A DNA stretch of 64,000 nt from NCBI GenBank assembly GCA_039566865.1, contig CM076961.1:13291501-13355500 (forward strand), written 5' to 3'. How positions within the stretch are numbered: position 1 is the stretch's first letter; every line of letters starts with the position of its first letter. The position numbers were made by a program, and so were the translations under genes. The notes beneath the pieces were generated by a model. The model had not been told where the DNA came from and did not search any database. It worked only from the letters and a program-made list of their open reading frames with translations. Below, one piece after another: positions 53,467 to 64,000 of the stretch. The DNA is from Aurelia coerulea. Lineage: Eukaryota; Cnidaria; Scyphozoa; Semaeostomeae; Ulmaridae.

Positions 53467-54616
53467 TGTCACGAGTATAATGAATGGCGTAGAAGCGACT
53501 TGCAATGAAGAAACCAAACTTCGGATAGATTAAAGGGAATATAAGCATATATCAGGCGCTTTCTATAAATAGATACAACAGAGCATGCGCATAGCAGTTG
53601 CATTCTAACTGTGCACGTGAAAGTGAGCTCTGCAAATTTGTAGTGCGACGAGCTTTTCAATATGGTTACCCAGCAAGCAAGATTCCTTCTTCCTGACTGC
53701 GACGATTCTGAAGTAGTTTGCTCGAGTGAATCGAGATAAAAGAAGTGAGAAAAAAAGGTAATTTAGCTCCACTTACGTCTCAATGACCTAATCGTATGAG
53801 TTGTTTGTTGTTTGCCATCATTTTCGCGATCGATGGATCCAGTGTTTATATTAGGCCCGGCTCGGCTGCTTTGTTGAATGCTCACTATTTATCAGTATTT
53901 CTTCCGCAACACTAGCCCTTTGTCCATAGATTCCGTTAGGCTAGCTTTAGTGAAGACTCCCTTGTCTGAAGATACGTTTAGGCCCAATGAGATGTGCTTG
54001 TTTATCCTGTACCCATCCATTTCAGCAATTCATTCGTATCGTAAATGGACTCAAAGCACTTCGATTTCTTCAGGACATCAAATTCTGCAGCTACAAGCTC
54101 TGCTTCATCACGGTGGTCAATGAACAGGCAATATTTCTTTCCATTTCTTGTTCGTTTTTGCCCCTTAGCGGATAGAGAAACAACGAAGCAACTCTTCCCC
54201 GCCATTACTGATCGCCCGTTACGCAGTGAAAGTGATCACTGCAGTGAAAGTGATCACGTGCAATGGTAGATAGCTTGTTGTGATTGGTTAAATTTGATTG
54301 ACAGTTTAGGTCTTGTGGCTCGGAGCCACTTTTATATGCTTCTATTCCCTTTAAAATCAACGACATGTTTTCCAACCACGCTAATCATAAAACCCTCTCC
54401 AAAGTGATAAACAACCTAGTTAATTCACGTTGCGTTCCAATTCACACCTTCTATGAATCAACGATATGTGTCCAGTCCTCTTGGGGCCTCTAGTCAATTG
54501 TCAGTTCACTACAAACGCCATTATATAGTAAGCTATATAACATAATAGAAGACAATGCAACAAGCAAAACACTGGAACAAACAACACAATACACGACTGA
54601 ACATAAATGTGTGACA
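53467..54616 (-). repeat. 3' LTR, split by an insertion
   Basis: Without the 817-bp insertion (53534-54350) and its TTAA copy it is about 329 bp and closely matches the other LTR. Confidence 0.9.
53534..54350. mobile_element. TTAA-flanked element nested in the LTR
   Basis: TTAA at 53530-53533 and 54351-54354. Inverted ends AGGGAATATAAGCATATA and TATATGCTTCTATTCCCT. The intact LTR copy shows one TTAA at this site, proving an insertion. TTAA duplication points to piggyBac or Kolobok; A/G-rich starts favour Kolobok. A minus frame at 54205-54002 (67 codons, MAGKSCFVVSLSAKGQ) is unassigned. Confidence 0.85.
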
Positions 54617-54720
54617 CCTCCGTTCTTCAAGAGACATCTTTGGTGTCTTTCAACATTAAACTTTATGTCCAGTATGTCACTCTTTCTGAGTGTTCTATCA
54701 CTCTCTCTCTATCTCTTACA

Positions 54721-55482
54721 TCACTCTGCTCTGTAATATCCAGTGAGTCCAAGGAAGGACTTTACCTCTTTCTTTGTTCTTGGTCTTGGTGCCTCTCTGA
54801 CTTTCTTGACATCCTCATCATGTAAACCAAGTTCACCACTCCCAATCTGATGTCCAATGAAGTCAACTGCTTCTCCTCCAAAGACACATTTTGAAGGTCT
54901 TGCAGTGATACCCCATTTCAACATACGACTGAACAACTCTCTCAATGCTTGCATGTGCTCTTCCCACGTTCTTGTATGAATCAGGATGTCATCTATGTAG
55001 CTATCTACGTTATCTAAACCTGCAAGTAATTTCCTCATTGCTCTCACTAGTGTTGCAGCTGAATTCACCATCCCATAAGGTATCTTTAAGAATTCATATG
55101 ATCCATCCGGAGTTACAAAGGCAGTCTTGTGGATATCATTCTCTGCTACTGGAATCTGCCAATATCCTTTACTCAAGTCGATCTTTGAGAAGTATTTATC
55201 CTCACTGAATCTTCTGAAAAGATCTTCTGATGTTACCATAGGCTCTGGATCAAACACTGTTAACTTGTTGAGTTTTCGATATTCAACACAAATTCAATTT
55301 GAACCATCCTTCTTCTTGACGATAACCACAGGTGATGCTGGTGAATTTGAGTCTCTAATGATACCAAGGTCCTGCATCTCTTGAATATCACTCCTAAGTG
55401 ACTCTCTGACTCCGTATGGCACTGAATAAGGCTTTGATCTAACTGGTACGTCACTTGTCAAATTGATGGTGTGCTCTATCAA
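54721..55482 (-). pseudogene. Gypsy-type reverse transcriptase, no RNase H
   Basis: Pieces in two frames: TINLTSDVPVRSKPYSVPYG, SNSPASPVVIVKKKDGS, then after a frameshift near 55300 YRKLNKLT, SKIDLSKGYWQIPVAE (motif A Asp), FLKIPYGMVNSAAT, YIDDILIHT (motif C, usually YIDDI/YLDDI), FIGHQIG and KEVKSFLGLTGYYR. After that the usual RNase H sequence is missing and the frame closes at 54721, about 100 bases before the LTR. Confidence 0.88.
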
Positions 55483-55538
55483 CCTGGTTGATCCTGGTTT
55501 GTCAGTGAATAATGGCTTGAATTCATGAATTAAAGACT

Positions 55539-56174
55539 CTAAATCATCTGACTGTGCTGTAACAAGTTTGGTGACACCTTGACATCTTTGTAACTCTCTT
55601 TCGAACTTAAACTACCTATCTCTAGTAAATTCTCCTCATGAAACATTTCCTCTTCTGATTCTTTTCCTACATCTCCTGCAGCTGCTTCACTACTCCTTAC
55701 ATTCTTTGCATCATCCCTTTCTTCTTTCCTCAGATACTTTCTTAACAAATTAGCATGGTACACCTTTGACTTAGTACCTATCTTGATCACATAGTAATTC
55801 TTGTTTACTCTCTTCTCCACGTTATACGGGCCTTTCCACTGCATAAGAAGCTTGTTGTTGTTAGTTGGTAGCAGGACTAAAGCGTGATCACCAATCTGGA
55901 AGCTTCTATCTTTGGTTTTCTTGTCAAAGTACTTTTTGTAACGTACTTGTGATTTCTCTAGTGATTCTTGTGCAATCTTTAGGGTTTGATCTAACCTCTC
56001 TCTCAACTCTACAACATACTGATAACTGGTCTTGACTTCATCTTCTTGTACTTCTTTGGTCCACAACTCTTTCAGTATCAATATTGGTCCCCTCACTGTT
56101 CTCCTAAATAACAACTCAAATGGAGAACCCAGTAGATTCTTGAGGTACTTCTCTGTATGCAAATAATACTGCAT
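55539..56174 (-). pseudogene. Integrase C-terminal region
   Basis: Continues the integrase core in another frame: SPFELLFRRTVRGP, a helical linker (ELRERLDQTLKIAQESLEKS), then FQIGDHALVLLPTNNNKLLM, WKGPYNVEKRVNKNYYVI and the chromodomain-like region's usual place occupied by an acidic tail. GPY/F motif present (KGPYNV). Confidence 0.85.
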
Positions 56175-56595
56175 TGATATATCTAGGCCACTGTCTTGGC
56201 TGTTCGCTGCATGATCTCCTCAACATTGCTTTCAAGGTTCCATTAAACTTCTCTACTAAACTATTACACATCGGATGGTATGGCGTTGAAGTTAGCTGCC
56301 TGATTCTAAGTAATCTTGAAACTTCTTCCATGCATTCTGATATGAACTGTGAGCCATTATCACTTAAAACTTCTTCTGGAAAACCTAACCTACTGTACAT
56401 GTCAAGCAAAGCTTCTGCAACAGTTTCTGCATCAATGTTCTTTAATGGTACAGCATCAGGATATCTCGTAGCATAATCAACCATATACAAGATATAACGA
56501 AAACCTTTCTCTGAAGAAGGGAAGATAGGCCCAATTAAATCAACTGCAACCCTCTTGAATGGCGTGTCTATCAAGGGCATCTTTTGTAGTGGCAC
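56116..56595 (-). pseudogene. Integrase catalytic core
   Basis: DDE-type core: VDLIGP with the first Asp, LSDNGSQF with the second, and VEKFNGTLK with the Glu, plus YATRYPDAVPLKN. Same frame as the upstream gag-protease-integrase zinc domain but separated by an in-frame TGA at about 56653. The residues themselves look intact; a frameshift near 56150 leads to the C-terminal region. Confidence 0.9.
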
Positions 56596-56652
56596 TTTTG
56601 CTGTCCTGCCTTTGCTCTCAGTCTTCGGACATATGTCACATGTCCTGCTGAA

Positions 56653-58158
56653 TCATGTAACGTCATCATTAAGGCCTGGCCAATAAAAGTTTCTCAAAAT
56701 TCTGTCACGTGTCTTTCTTATTCCCATATGACCTCCCATTAACGAACTGTGCGCCAACTCGATGACTTGATTTCTCAGATTTCCTCTTACAACTACTTGC
56801 CTTATTTCATTGCCTCCATTTACCCTTGGGTGTCTAAAAACACGATACAAAATTCTTCCTTTATCTTCAAAGTGCACAGATTGATCTTCTTTTATTTTTG
56901 GCTCTGTGAATTGTCGAAGCTTCTCTAATGAATCGTCATCATGTTGAAATTTAATTAGCTGTTCTCTGGTAACTGTTGCACATTTTGTCACATCAGCTAC
57001 CTTAAGTGGTGGTATACCTTGCCTTTTCTTTACTTGAGCTCTTGTAACGGCACATGCTGTCTCCCAAGATGGGTCAGGATCTTCAGGGCTCCTAGCATTT
57101 GGTATATTCCCAATAATCACGTCATACATTGCATCTGGTAAACATTGAGCCTCTGCTTCTCCATTAGAATATGGTGTGTCAATAAAAACGCTTGCAATAG
57201 GTATTTTTCTAATTGTTTTGTCAATCAAAAGCATGTAACCAAATCTGCCTGTTAGTTCCTCTTCTGTGACCAAGTCTCTCTTAATAAGGACGCCACTGCA
57301 GCCTTTGTCTCTCAATACACTCAGTGACCTGTCCCTTACTCTCCCTGTTACAACTGGCATGCTATCTTCACTCCCCATTGCTGGCTTGATACATGCAGAT
57401 TTGATAATGGGAATTATCTTGCCACAACCTATAGTAAGCTCGTTCCCTATTGTGCAAGATTCAATATCTGCCTGTGTTGCTGCTGCCTCTGTTGCTACCC
57501 GAGCAATGTTCTCATCATTGTTCTTTTTATCAATTAGCTCTTGTTTGATTGACAATGATCCTGCAGCCTTTGTTGGTGGTTTCTTTCTACCCTGCCCTGG
57601 AGAAGGACAGTCCTTTGCTTTGTGATTTAGGCGACCACAGTTAAAGCATTTCCGCTCTGGTTTCTTCTCAAAATTACATTCGAAAGCTTTGTGACCCATT
57701 TTATGGCAAATAAAACACTTGAATTCCCCATAATCCTTTGCTTTAACGTTAGCTTGACCTTGGCTGCTTGAAGATTCTAAGTTATGTCCAACTCTATTCT
57801 TTTTGCGAGCAACCTGCTTCCCATGTGCACTAAAATATTGCTGTGCATGCTTTGTCATTTCATCGTGGTCACGTGGAGCCACTTCTTTCAAATAGATTGC
57901 TAGGTCTTGCTGGCATCTGCTTAGAAATTGCTCTTTATTTATCAACTCCTTCAATCCTTGGTAAGAATTTTCCGTTCCCGAAAGCTCAACCCAACGGTCT
58001 AAGTACCCATCAATCCTCGCATAAAATTGATCGGGAGTCTCCCCCTCTTCTGGGTCTGATTCTCTGTATCTTCTCTTGAACCCCTCTTCGGTTAATTGAT
58101 ATCTAATCAATGATGCCCCTTTAGCCTTCTCATAATCTAACGCAGTGTCATCTGGCAA
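56653..58158 (-). pseudogene. Gag C-terminal part, protease and integrase zinc domain
   Basis: Order along the frame: capsid-like helices (ESDPEEGETPDQFYARIDGY), two CCHC knuckles (CFICHKMGHKAFEC, CFNCGRLNHKAKDC), a retropepsin-like region where the active site reads RDKGCSG instead of D-T/S-G followed by YDVIIGNIPNARSPEDPDP, and finally the integrase HHCC segment (ELAHSSLMGGHMGIRKT, FYWPG). RT is not between protease and integrase, unlike standard gypsy elements. Confidence 0.88.
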
Positions 58159-58182
58159 CCTTCAATAAACATCAAGTGCTTT

Positions 58183-58593
58183 CTATGTTAATAGGGCGCT
58201 TAAGGCTGTCGCCCACTCATATCTCTCCCATCTATTACTTATCGCAAACCGCCCAAATCTCTTCAAATAACTGTCCAAGTCGTCTTTCCCATCAGCAAAA
58301 GCAGGCAACTTAGGGCCCTTAGATCTTTGCCTACCCTCTGTGCCTTGGAAATTCATTGAAATATCTACCCCCTCACTTTTCAGCTCCAAAACGGCCTGAA
58401 TTTGTAACCGCTCTTGCTCTAAAGTCTCCTTTTTCTCTTCCTCTATAGCAACCTTCAACTCCAATTTCGCTAACTCTACTCTTCGATTTTCTGCCCGCTC
58501 ATCTCTCTCCATAATCTGCTGCTCTTCGATAAACTGCTGTAAATCCTTTCCTTCGAGCCCAAGCTCGCGACCACACTGTATTAATCTATCCAT
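58183..58593 (-). pseudogene. Gag N-terminal part
   Basis: Starts MDRLIQCGRELGLEGKDLQQ, followed by a Glu/Arg-rich coiled-coil segment (ERAENRRVELAKLELKVAIE) and the capsid start GPKLPAFADGKDDLDSYLKR. It is in the same frame as the next piece, interrupted by a TAG and a TGA at about 58160-58183. Length and coiled coil fit gag of this group. Confidence 0.85.
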
Positions 58594-58809
58594 AATTACT
58601 GGCTTCTTTTCGCTGTTATTTCGCTTTATTCAAAACTTTCAGCTTAACGAACGAGATCTCCCTTGATGTTTGCCACCGCGCCATGAAATTCTATTGATTC
58701 CCGATAACCAATCTTCCAAAAAGCGATTTCAAAACATCACAAATTCAGCTCCCAACAGCTTGAAAATACAGGAAACCTCATCTTTTCGCTAATTGACGTT
58801 ATGTTGCCA

Positions 58810-58827
58810 TTCCCGGCTGAGCCCCCA
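58810..58827 (-). other. Primer binding site
   Basis: Two bases inside the 5' LTR the minus strand reads TGGGGGCTCAGCCGGGAA, which starts with TGG and is compatible with the 3' end of a proline tRNA with a few mismatches. Position and TGG start are as expected of an LTR element. Confidence 0.7.
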
Positions 58828-58829
58828 AT

Positions 58830-59160
58830 TGTCACGAGTATAATGAATGGCCTAGAAGCGACTTGCAATGAAGAAACCAAACTTCGGATAGATTAAAATC
58901 AACCACATGTTTTCCAACCACGCTAATCATAAAACCCTCTCCAAAACGATAAACAACGTAGTTAATTCACGTTGCGTTCCAATTCACACCTTCTATGAAT
59001 CAACGATATGTGTCCAGTCCTCTTGGGTCCTTTAGTCAATTGTCAGTTCACTACAAAAACGCCATTATATAGTAAGCTATATAACATAATAGAAGACAAT
59101 GCAACAAACAAAACACGGGAACAAACAACGCAATACACGACTGAATATAAATGTGTGACA
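58830..59160 (-). repeat. 5' LTR, 331 bp
   Basis: Intact copy starting TGTCACACATTTATATTC on the minus strand and ending CATTATACTCGTGACA. Matches the interrupted LTR at 53467-54616 with scattered differences. Confidence 0.93.
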
Positions 59161-60641
59161 ATCTTATTGCTGAAACATTCCCTAGGTATACAAAGAGACT
59201 GCCATACAATCATGTACATTTGAGACTTTTATTCGGACTGTCATTCCTCTGTTTCATTTCATCACAAGGTTGGATTGTTGACAATCTTGATCATGGATGT
59301 TAGGCCTGTTTTCACCCTGTAGAAAATTTTGAGATGGAAAAAATGTGTAAAATCGCTTGTGTTGTGAAACTATGTGACTGATTTCGTAGCTATAATGATA
59401 TGTTGGCTGTTGGCTACACAAGCATCGTCAATTTATAGGAATCTGGCAAATGGCTTGAGGGCTATGGACTTCCAAACATCTAAACGTTGTTCTGACTCAC
59501 ACAGAAAAGCATGACTCCATGTTTAAAGTAATTTGAGCATCAACAAGACATTTTAATCATCAATACAACAACATATTTTGCTGATTCTTTATATTTATCT
59601 ACTTTCCTGGGGTACTTGGTATACTTTAAAGAAGGTCGAGACGCACTTTAGTCACTTTGTAAGGTAGATTTTAGTAGTATTGAAGCTAAACACAGATCTA
59701 TGATTGGCATCAGCTCAGCTGGACTTGTTTATGTCCTTCCCACGTTTATACCTAAACAACTCCCTCTGAAAACAGTAACCCTACGTGGGAAGAAAAGGAA
59801 AACCTCTGCGAAGGAGGAAGAAAAGGAGATCATTACTTTGGTATTTGGGTTTTTTAGGTTTCTTGGACGTGGAAGAGACTTCGGTAAGTCCAGTTGATGG
59901 CTAATTGACGTACCCAATGGGCAAACAACATTGATAAAACCACAGGGAAACCAAGGAATAAGGGTTGCTTAAACTATAATTTGTCTGTCTCTGTCCCCTC
60001 TGCGCTTCGTCATTTTTGAAACCTTAGTTTCCTGTGTTCTAGTTGCGTATCAATAGTCTACGCGGGAGAAATTACCAAACGGACAAGAGACAAACAAAGA
60101 CATTCTTTCGCAAAGGGGACAAAGACTGACTATTTCAGAATCAATTATTACCTGGCTTCCATTATTACCTGACATCAAAAAAGAACGTCAACCCACAACA
60201 TTTCACATAGGGTAAGACGGGGTAATTTGAAGCACGGGTAAAATGATTTTCTCAGAATATTAATGCTTTTCTCCGAAAGTAGAAATGAAATAGTGATAGA
60301 TGATTTATGCCCAATATCTTGTAATATGTGCTCACAGAAAATCAAAATATTTTTGCCAAAGAGTTATTTCTGTTGTTGCAAAAATCCCCTTAATCGAGGC
60401 AGTAGAACGACCTCGGAAAATTGCAGTTCTTATGTTTGGCCTCCTATCTTTGGACTTAGTTTTGACTCCAAGCTGAACTTTATTTCAGTACTTATTTCAA
60501 TTGATTTGCAGCACATATCATGTGTTTACTTTTCCAAGAAGAAACATAAGATCCTTTTGGATGATTACAAAGTATGACCTGAGCTAAGCAAGCATAAGAA
60601 AACTGAATATTGATTTCTCCATAAGCCCAAATGATCATTGA
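59161..60641. other. Intergenic, no gene recognised
   Basis: Short frames at 59700-59897 and 60263-60577 (plus) are not recognisable and lack convincing splice sites. AT-rich. Confidence 0.35.
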
Positions 60642-61444
60642 TGCTGCTACAAGATAGGCACTAAATCCTAACTGGCTAACGAGCTTGGCACGTGACACGC
60701 TCTGAAACCAATCAATGGAACGGAAAACCGACCGGGAAATTTGAAAAGTCAAATTTAGGCCGTTTTTGGATGATTTTACCACCCTTCACCAAAAAAAGAT
60801 TGTACGGAAGGAAAATTAAGATTTTCAAAAAATTCCTTCACAGACGTGTTCCCAATACTTGAATACATGCCTGTTCACGGGGGCTAAGAATTATCTCAAA
60901 ATCTGGAGAAATGCCGAAGTTTTGAATTTGACCTCACTGACCTCACTGTAGCGTGTCATTGTAAAAACCTCAGTAAACACAGAAACGTATTCTACTTTGC
61001 TTCGAAGTTCTTATGCTGTGCGTTTAAGAATCTTTAGCGCATCTAAAAGATGCCAAACTTAGAGCACTACAGTATCGGAATCTTTTTTAGTTTGAAGCTA
61101 ACACGAATACCACCGGCGATTTTCAATATTTAATGCTGAGGGGTAGGTGAAAAATTGGAAGATTTGCACTGCACTGGCCTAATAAAACATCACACTGTCG
61201 TTATAAATAAGGACGAATTAACAGATACATACATTTCTATCTTGCAAAATGAGGACCATAAACTGAAAATATGAAGCAGCACAAATGCCAAAAGTATTTC
61301 AACTGGTTTTAATGGCAAAAATCCACTTTTTGACCATAATCTAATCTGCAGCCAGTTTCTCCAACAAATCGTTCTGACTTTTCTCTTGCAACATCATTGT
61401 CAATAGAAAGGGCGCGGAAATTTCAGTGATCAGCTGCATGCTTG

Positions 61445-61783
61445 CTAGTCATCATCAAATAACATACAATTCCAATGAACTTTGAAATAAAGAACAATTA
61501 TTTCAGGAATGGCAAGAGCTGTAACATCCAACGTGGCCAGAACGAAAGATTTTGTGATGTCCTCTTCGATAACCATTGCTCCCATTCCTTTATCCAATTC
61601 TGCTCTCATCTTTGTGAGATCATAAGAGAGGGAATCAGCAATTACATGAACCAAAACATCATATAAATTGATAAATTGTGTCCCTTGCTCTTTAGCACAA
61701 GAAATGGCTATCATCTCGTCTAGCAGGTACATGAAATGAATATGAAATACTAAATTTAATTTTGTGAAAGAACACAATAACAA
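61445..61783 (-). CDS. Hypothetical 112-residue ORF, left arm
   Basis: Encodes a protein with segments FHIHFMYLLDEMIAISCAKE, VHVIADS, MRAELDKGMGAMVIEEDITK and ALAIPEIIVLYFKVHWNCML, ending FDDD. Not recognised. A CTGCTAG before the DEMIAI codons could be a splice acceptor, so this might be a captured exon rather than a full gene. The twin in the right arm differs at one residue (Leu here, His there, after IADS). Both being open may simply reflect arm homogenisation. Confidence 0.3.
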   Translation of the reverse strand: MLLCSFTKLNLVFHIHFMYLLDEMIAISCAKEQGTQFINLYDVLVHVIADSLSYDLTKMRAELDKGMGAMVIEEDITKSFVLATLDVTALAIPEIIVLYFKVHWNCMLFDDD

Positions 61784-62276
61784 CGAACGGAAGAAATGTA
61801 CATCTTGTTTTTAATGTGAAAAATAGATTGGCCATTTCTGCAAAATAACATTTGAAATACTATTTTTACAGCTCCTTCATATCAATTTCACATTTTGTGC
61901 GGATATCATAGAAAAATATCTATCTTTGGAATACCAAAGGCCATTCATTAGAAAATCACTCCTTTACGGTCAAACAACACTGTAGCATAAAGCACAACTG
62001 AACATGACACTTTGCAGACATTTTCTGTGAGATGATAAAACTTCGACCCCCTATAGACTGAAGTTTCTTAGAATTCTTATTCTCGTTTGACCGTATAGGG
62101 GTGATTTTCTAATGGATGACCTCTGGTAGTCTAAAGATAGATATTTTTCTATGATATCCGCACAAAATGTGAAATTGATATGAAGGAGCTGTAAAAATAG
62201 TATTTCAAATGTTATTTTGCAGAAATGGCCAATCTATTTTTCACATTAAAAACAAGATGTACATTTCTTCCGTTCG

Positions 62277-62615
62277 TTGTTATTGTGTTCTTTCACAAAA
62301 TTAAATTTAGTATTTCATATTCATTTCATGTACCTGCTAGACGAGATGATAGCCATTTCTTGTGCTAAAGAGCAAGGGACACAATTTATCAATTTATATG
62401 ATGTTTTGGTTCATGTAATTGCTGATTCCCACTCTTATGATCTCACAAAGATGAGAGCAGAATTGGATAAAGGAATGGGAGCAATGGTTATCGAAGAGGA
62501 CATCACAAAATCTTTCGTTCTGGCCACGTTGGATGTTACAGCTCTTGCCATTCCTGAAATAATTGTTCTTTATTTCAAAGTTCATTGGAATTGTATGTTA
62601 TTTGATGATGACTAG
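62277..62615 (+). CDS. Hypothetical 112-residue ORF, right arm
   Basis: Mirror copy of 61783-61445 minus, open over the same length with one amino acid change. Both copies point towards the outer ends of the palindrome. Function unknown. Confidence 0.3.
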   Translation: MLLCSFTKLNLVFHIHFMYLLDEMIAISCAKEQGTQFINLYDVLVHVIADSHSYDLTKMRAELDKGMGAMVIEEDITKSFVLATLDVTALAIPEIIVLYFKVHWNCMLFDDD

Positions 62616-63419
62616 CAAGCATGCAGCTGATCACTGAAATTTCCGCGCCCTTTCTATTGACAATGATGTTGCAAGAGAAAAGTCAGAACGATTTGTTGGA
62701 GAAACTGGCTGCAGATTAGATTACGGTCAAAAAGTGGATTTTTGCCATTAAAACCAGTTGAAATACTTTTGGCATTTGTGCTGCTTCATATTTTCAGTTT
62801 ATGGTCCTCATTTTGCAAGATAGAAATGTATGTATCTGTTAATTCGTCCTTATTTATAACGACAGTGTGATCTTTTATTAGGCCAGTGCAGTGCAAATCT
62901 TCCAATTTTTCACCTACCCCTCAGCATTAAATATTGAAAATCGCCGGTGGTATTCGTGTTAGCTTCAAACTAAAAAAGATTCCGATACTGTAGTGCTCTA
63001 AGTTTGGCATCTTTTAAGATGCTCTAAAGATTCTTAAACGCACAGAATAAGAACTTCGAAGCAAAGTAGAATACGTTTCTGTGTTTAATGAGGTTTTTAC
63101 AATGACACGCTACAGTGAGGTCAGTGAGGTCAAATTCAAAACTTCGGCATTTCTCCAGATTTTGAGATAATTCTTAGCCCCCGTGAACAGGCATGTACTC
63201 TAGTATTGGGAACACGTCTGTGAAGGAATTTTTTGAAAATCTTAATTTTCCTTCCGTACAATCTTTTTTTGGTGAAGGGTGGTAAAATCGTCCAAAAACG
63301 GCCTAAATTTGACTTTTCAAATTTCCCGGTCGGTTTTCCGTTCCATTGATTGGTTTCAGAGCGTGTCACGTGCCAAGCTCGTTAGCCAGTTAGGATTTAG
63401 TGCCTATCTTTGCTGCTAC

Positions 63420-64000
63420 AGTCAGAGAGATGAGTGTTGCTGCTAAAGTCGCCTTCAATAGAAAATCAAGCGCCTTGTATAAGGACAAGAATCGTTTGAA
63501 AGCAATATTTTGATCTTTATGTCAAACGAGGATGATACGCAAAAAATCAAAAGTCATTACCCCCAGTTTGCTTAGTTCGTGCATGAAACTATTGGTGCAT
63601 CTGTCTCAAATTAGATGTCATGTGAGATTTACGATAACGCAAAATTGCTTATGCGGAACCCTGCAGAATGTTTCTATTCGCGGGCTTCTAATTTGAGGCA
63701 AGCAGTCACGAAGATAACCTCTGTGCAGAATCATATGCATGGAGATCTTTTGGTTCAGTGTGACCACGTGCCTTCCCCCAGTCAATGCGCCATTGTTTGC
63801 TGTAATTCTGCACCTTTCCTCTCAACTTCACCTGCGACGTTAGCATTTCTAGCTGTGTAGGAGGGGGGTCCTTCTACCTTCGGTGATGCTGCGAATGCTA
63901 GCCTCTGTGAAGGCCGCCGGTTACATCATCCTCTAAACTTGACTTATTTGCATAATGAATACTATCAATAAGTGGCTAATGATGCGTTCGTTCTAGAAAA
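63420..64000. other. Right edge of window, nothing recognised
   Basis: An 81-codon frame at 63615-63860 has no recognisable motif. Confidence 0.35.

Larger units (their letters stand above)
53467..59160 (-). mobile_element. Ty3/gypsy LTR retrotransposon with INT-before-RT order (Gmr1-like), defective
   Basis: Bounded by two LTRs (53467-54616 and 58830-59160) starting TGTCAC and ending GTGACA, flanked by ATCTG / ATCTT (5-bp duplication with one change). Coding is on the minus strand in the order gag, zinc knuckles, protease, integrase (zinc-binding, core, C-terminal), RT. RNase H is absent after FLGLTGYYR. The junction from integrase tail into RT reads through continuous homologous sequence, so the order is not an obvious rearrangement. 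Several stops and frameshifts inactivate it. Confidence 0.85.
60642..63419. mobile_element. 2.76 kb palindromic (Mutator-like foldback) element
   Basis: Left arm 60651-61975 and right arm 62085-63410 are near-identical reverse complements of about 1325 bp around a 109-bp spacer. The element is flanked by an exact 9-bp direct repeat TGCTGCTAC (60642-60650, 63411-63419). Outer ends are AAGATAGGCACTAAATCCTA and its complement. Nine-base duplications and long inverted repeats are typical of MULE (Mutator-like) elements. No transposase is visible. Confidence 0.88.

Overview
The window is metazoan nuclear DNA: AT-rich, with interrupted genes, GT-AG introns, one GC-AG intron, a TTAGGG repeat run and a very dense load of transposon debris. 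The retroelement repertoire (Penelope-like element with GIY-YIG domain, CR1/jockey- and RTE-type LINE pieces, a Ty3/gypsy element with integrase ahead of reverse transcriptase, many TA-flanked MITEs) and the gene families fit an anthozoan cnidarian, probably a stony coral. That assignment is inference from the sequence style, not from a database match.

Three host genes could be assembled by joining exons whose splice phases agree. (1) On the + strand, 479-12169, the last four coding exons of a large ciliary protein, tentatively CFAP54. (2) On the - strand, 28652-15481, a complete ten-exon gene for the beta subunit of GTP-forming succinyl-CoA ligase (SUCLG2), 423 residues. (3) On the + strand, 40055-52253, a complete four-exon TMEM243 gene, 111 residues. 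CFAP54 and SUCLG2 converge tail to tail; SUCLG2 and TMEM243 diverge head to head about 11 kb apart. A possible non-coding first exon of SUCLG2 lies near 29.65-29.8 kb. The genes are functionally unrelated: cilium, mitochondrial matrix citric acid cycle, and a small membrane protein.

Most of the rest is mobile or repetitive. 0-12 kb: a LINE endonuclease remnant, a 1.9 kb foldback element, a TIR element, a LINE 3' end, a tRNA-derived SINE, a 26-copy 34-bp array and a TA-flanked MITE, all in CFAP54 introns. 12.2-15.4 kb: hAT-like and other TIR elements. 15.5-28.7 kb: SUCLG2 with a 15-copy 189-bp satellite in intron 5 and two TA-flanked elements. 30.6-39 kb: a TIR element, a Penelope-like ORF fused to a CATA microsatellite, a retrozyme-like unit with hammerhead-ribozyme candidates, and broken LINEs, one interrupted by a MITE with a perfect 8-bp target duplication. 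40-52 kb: TMEM243 with a nearly intact LINE RT ORF, an interstitial telomeric run fused to an RTE fragment, and nested TIR elements. 53.5-59.2 kb: a 5.7 kb LTR element with integrase upstream of RT, one LTR split by a TTAA-flanked insertion. 60.65-63.41 kb: a 2.76 kb near-perfect palindrome with 1.3 kb arms and a 9-bp target duplication.

The strongest candidates for something undescribed are the Mutator-like palindrome with a conserved 112-residue ORF in each arm, the Penelope/retrozyme cluster with two loop-less palindromic hammerhead motifs, and the integrase-before-RT gypsy element. Splice sites, repeat counts and inverted repeats were read by eye; percentages of identity were not computed.
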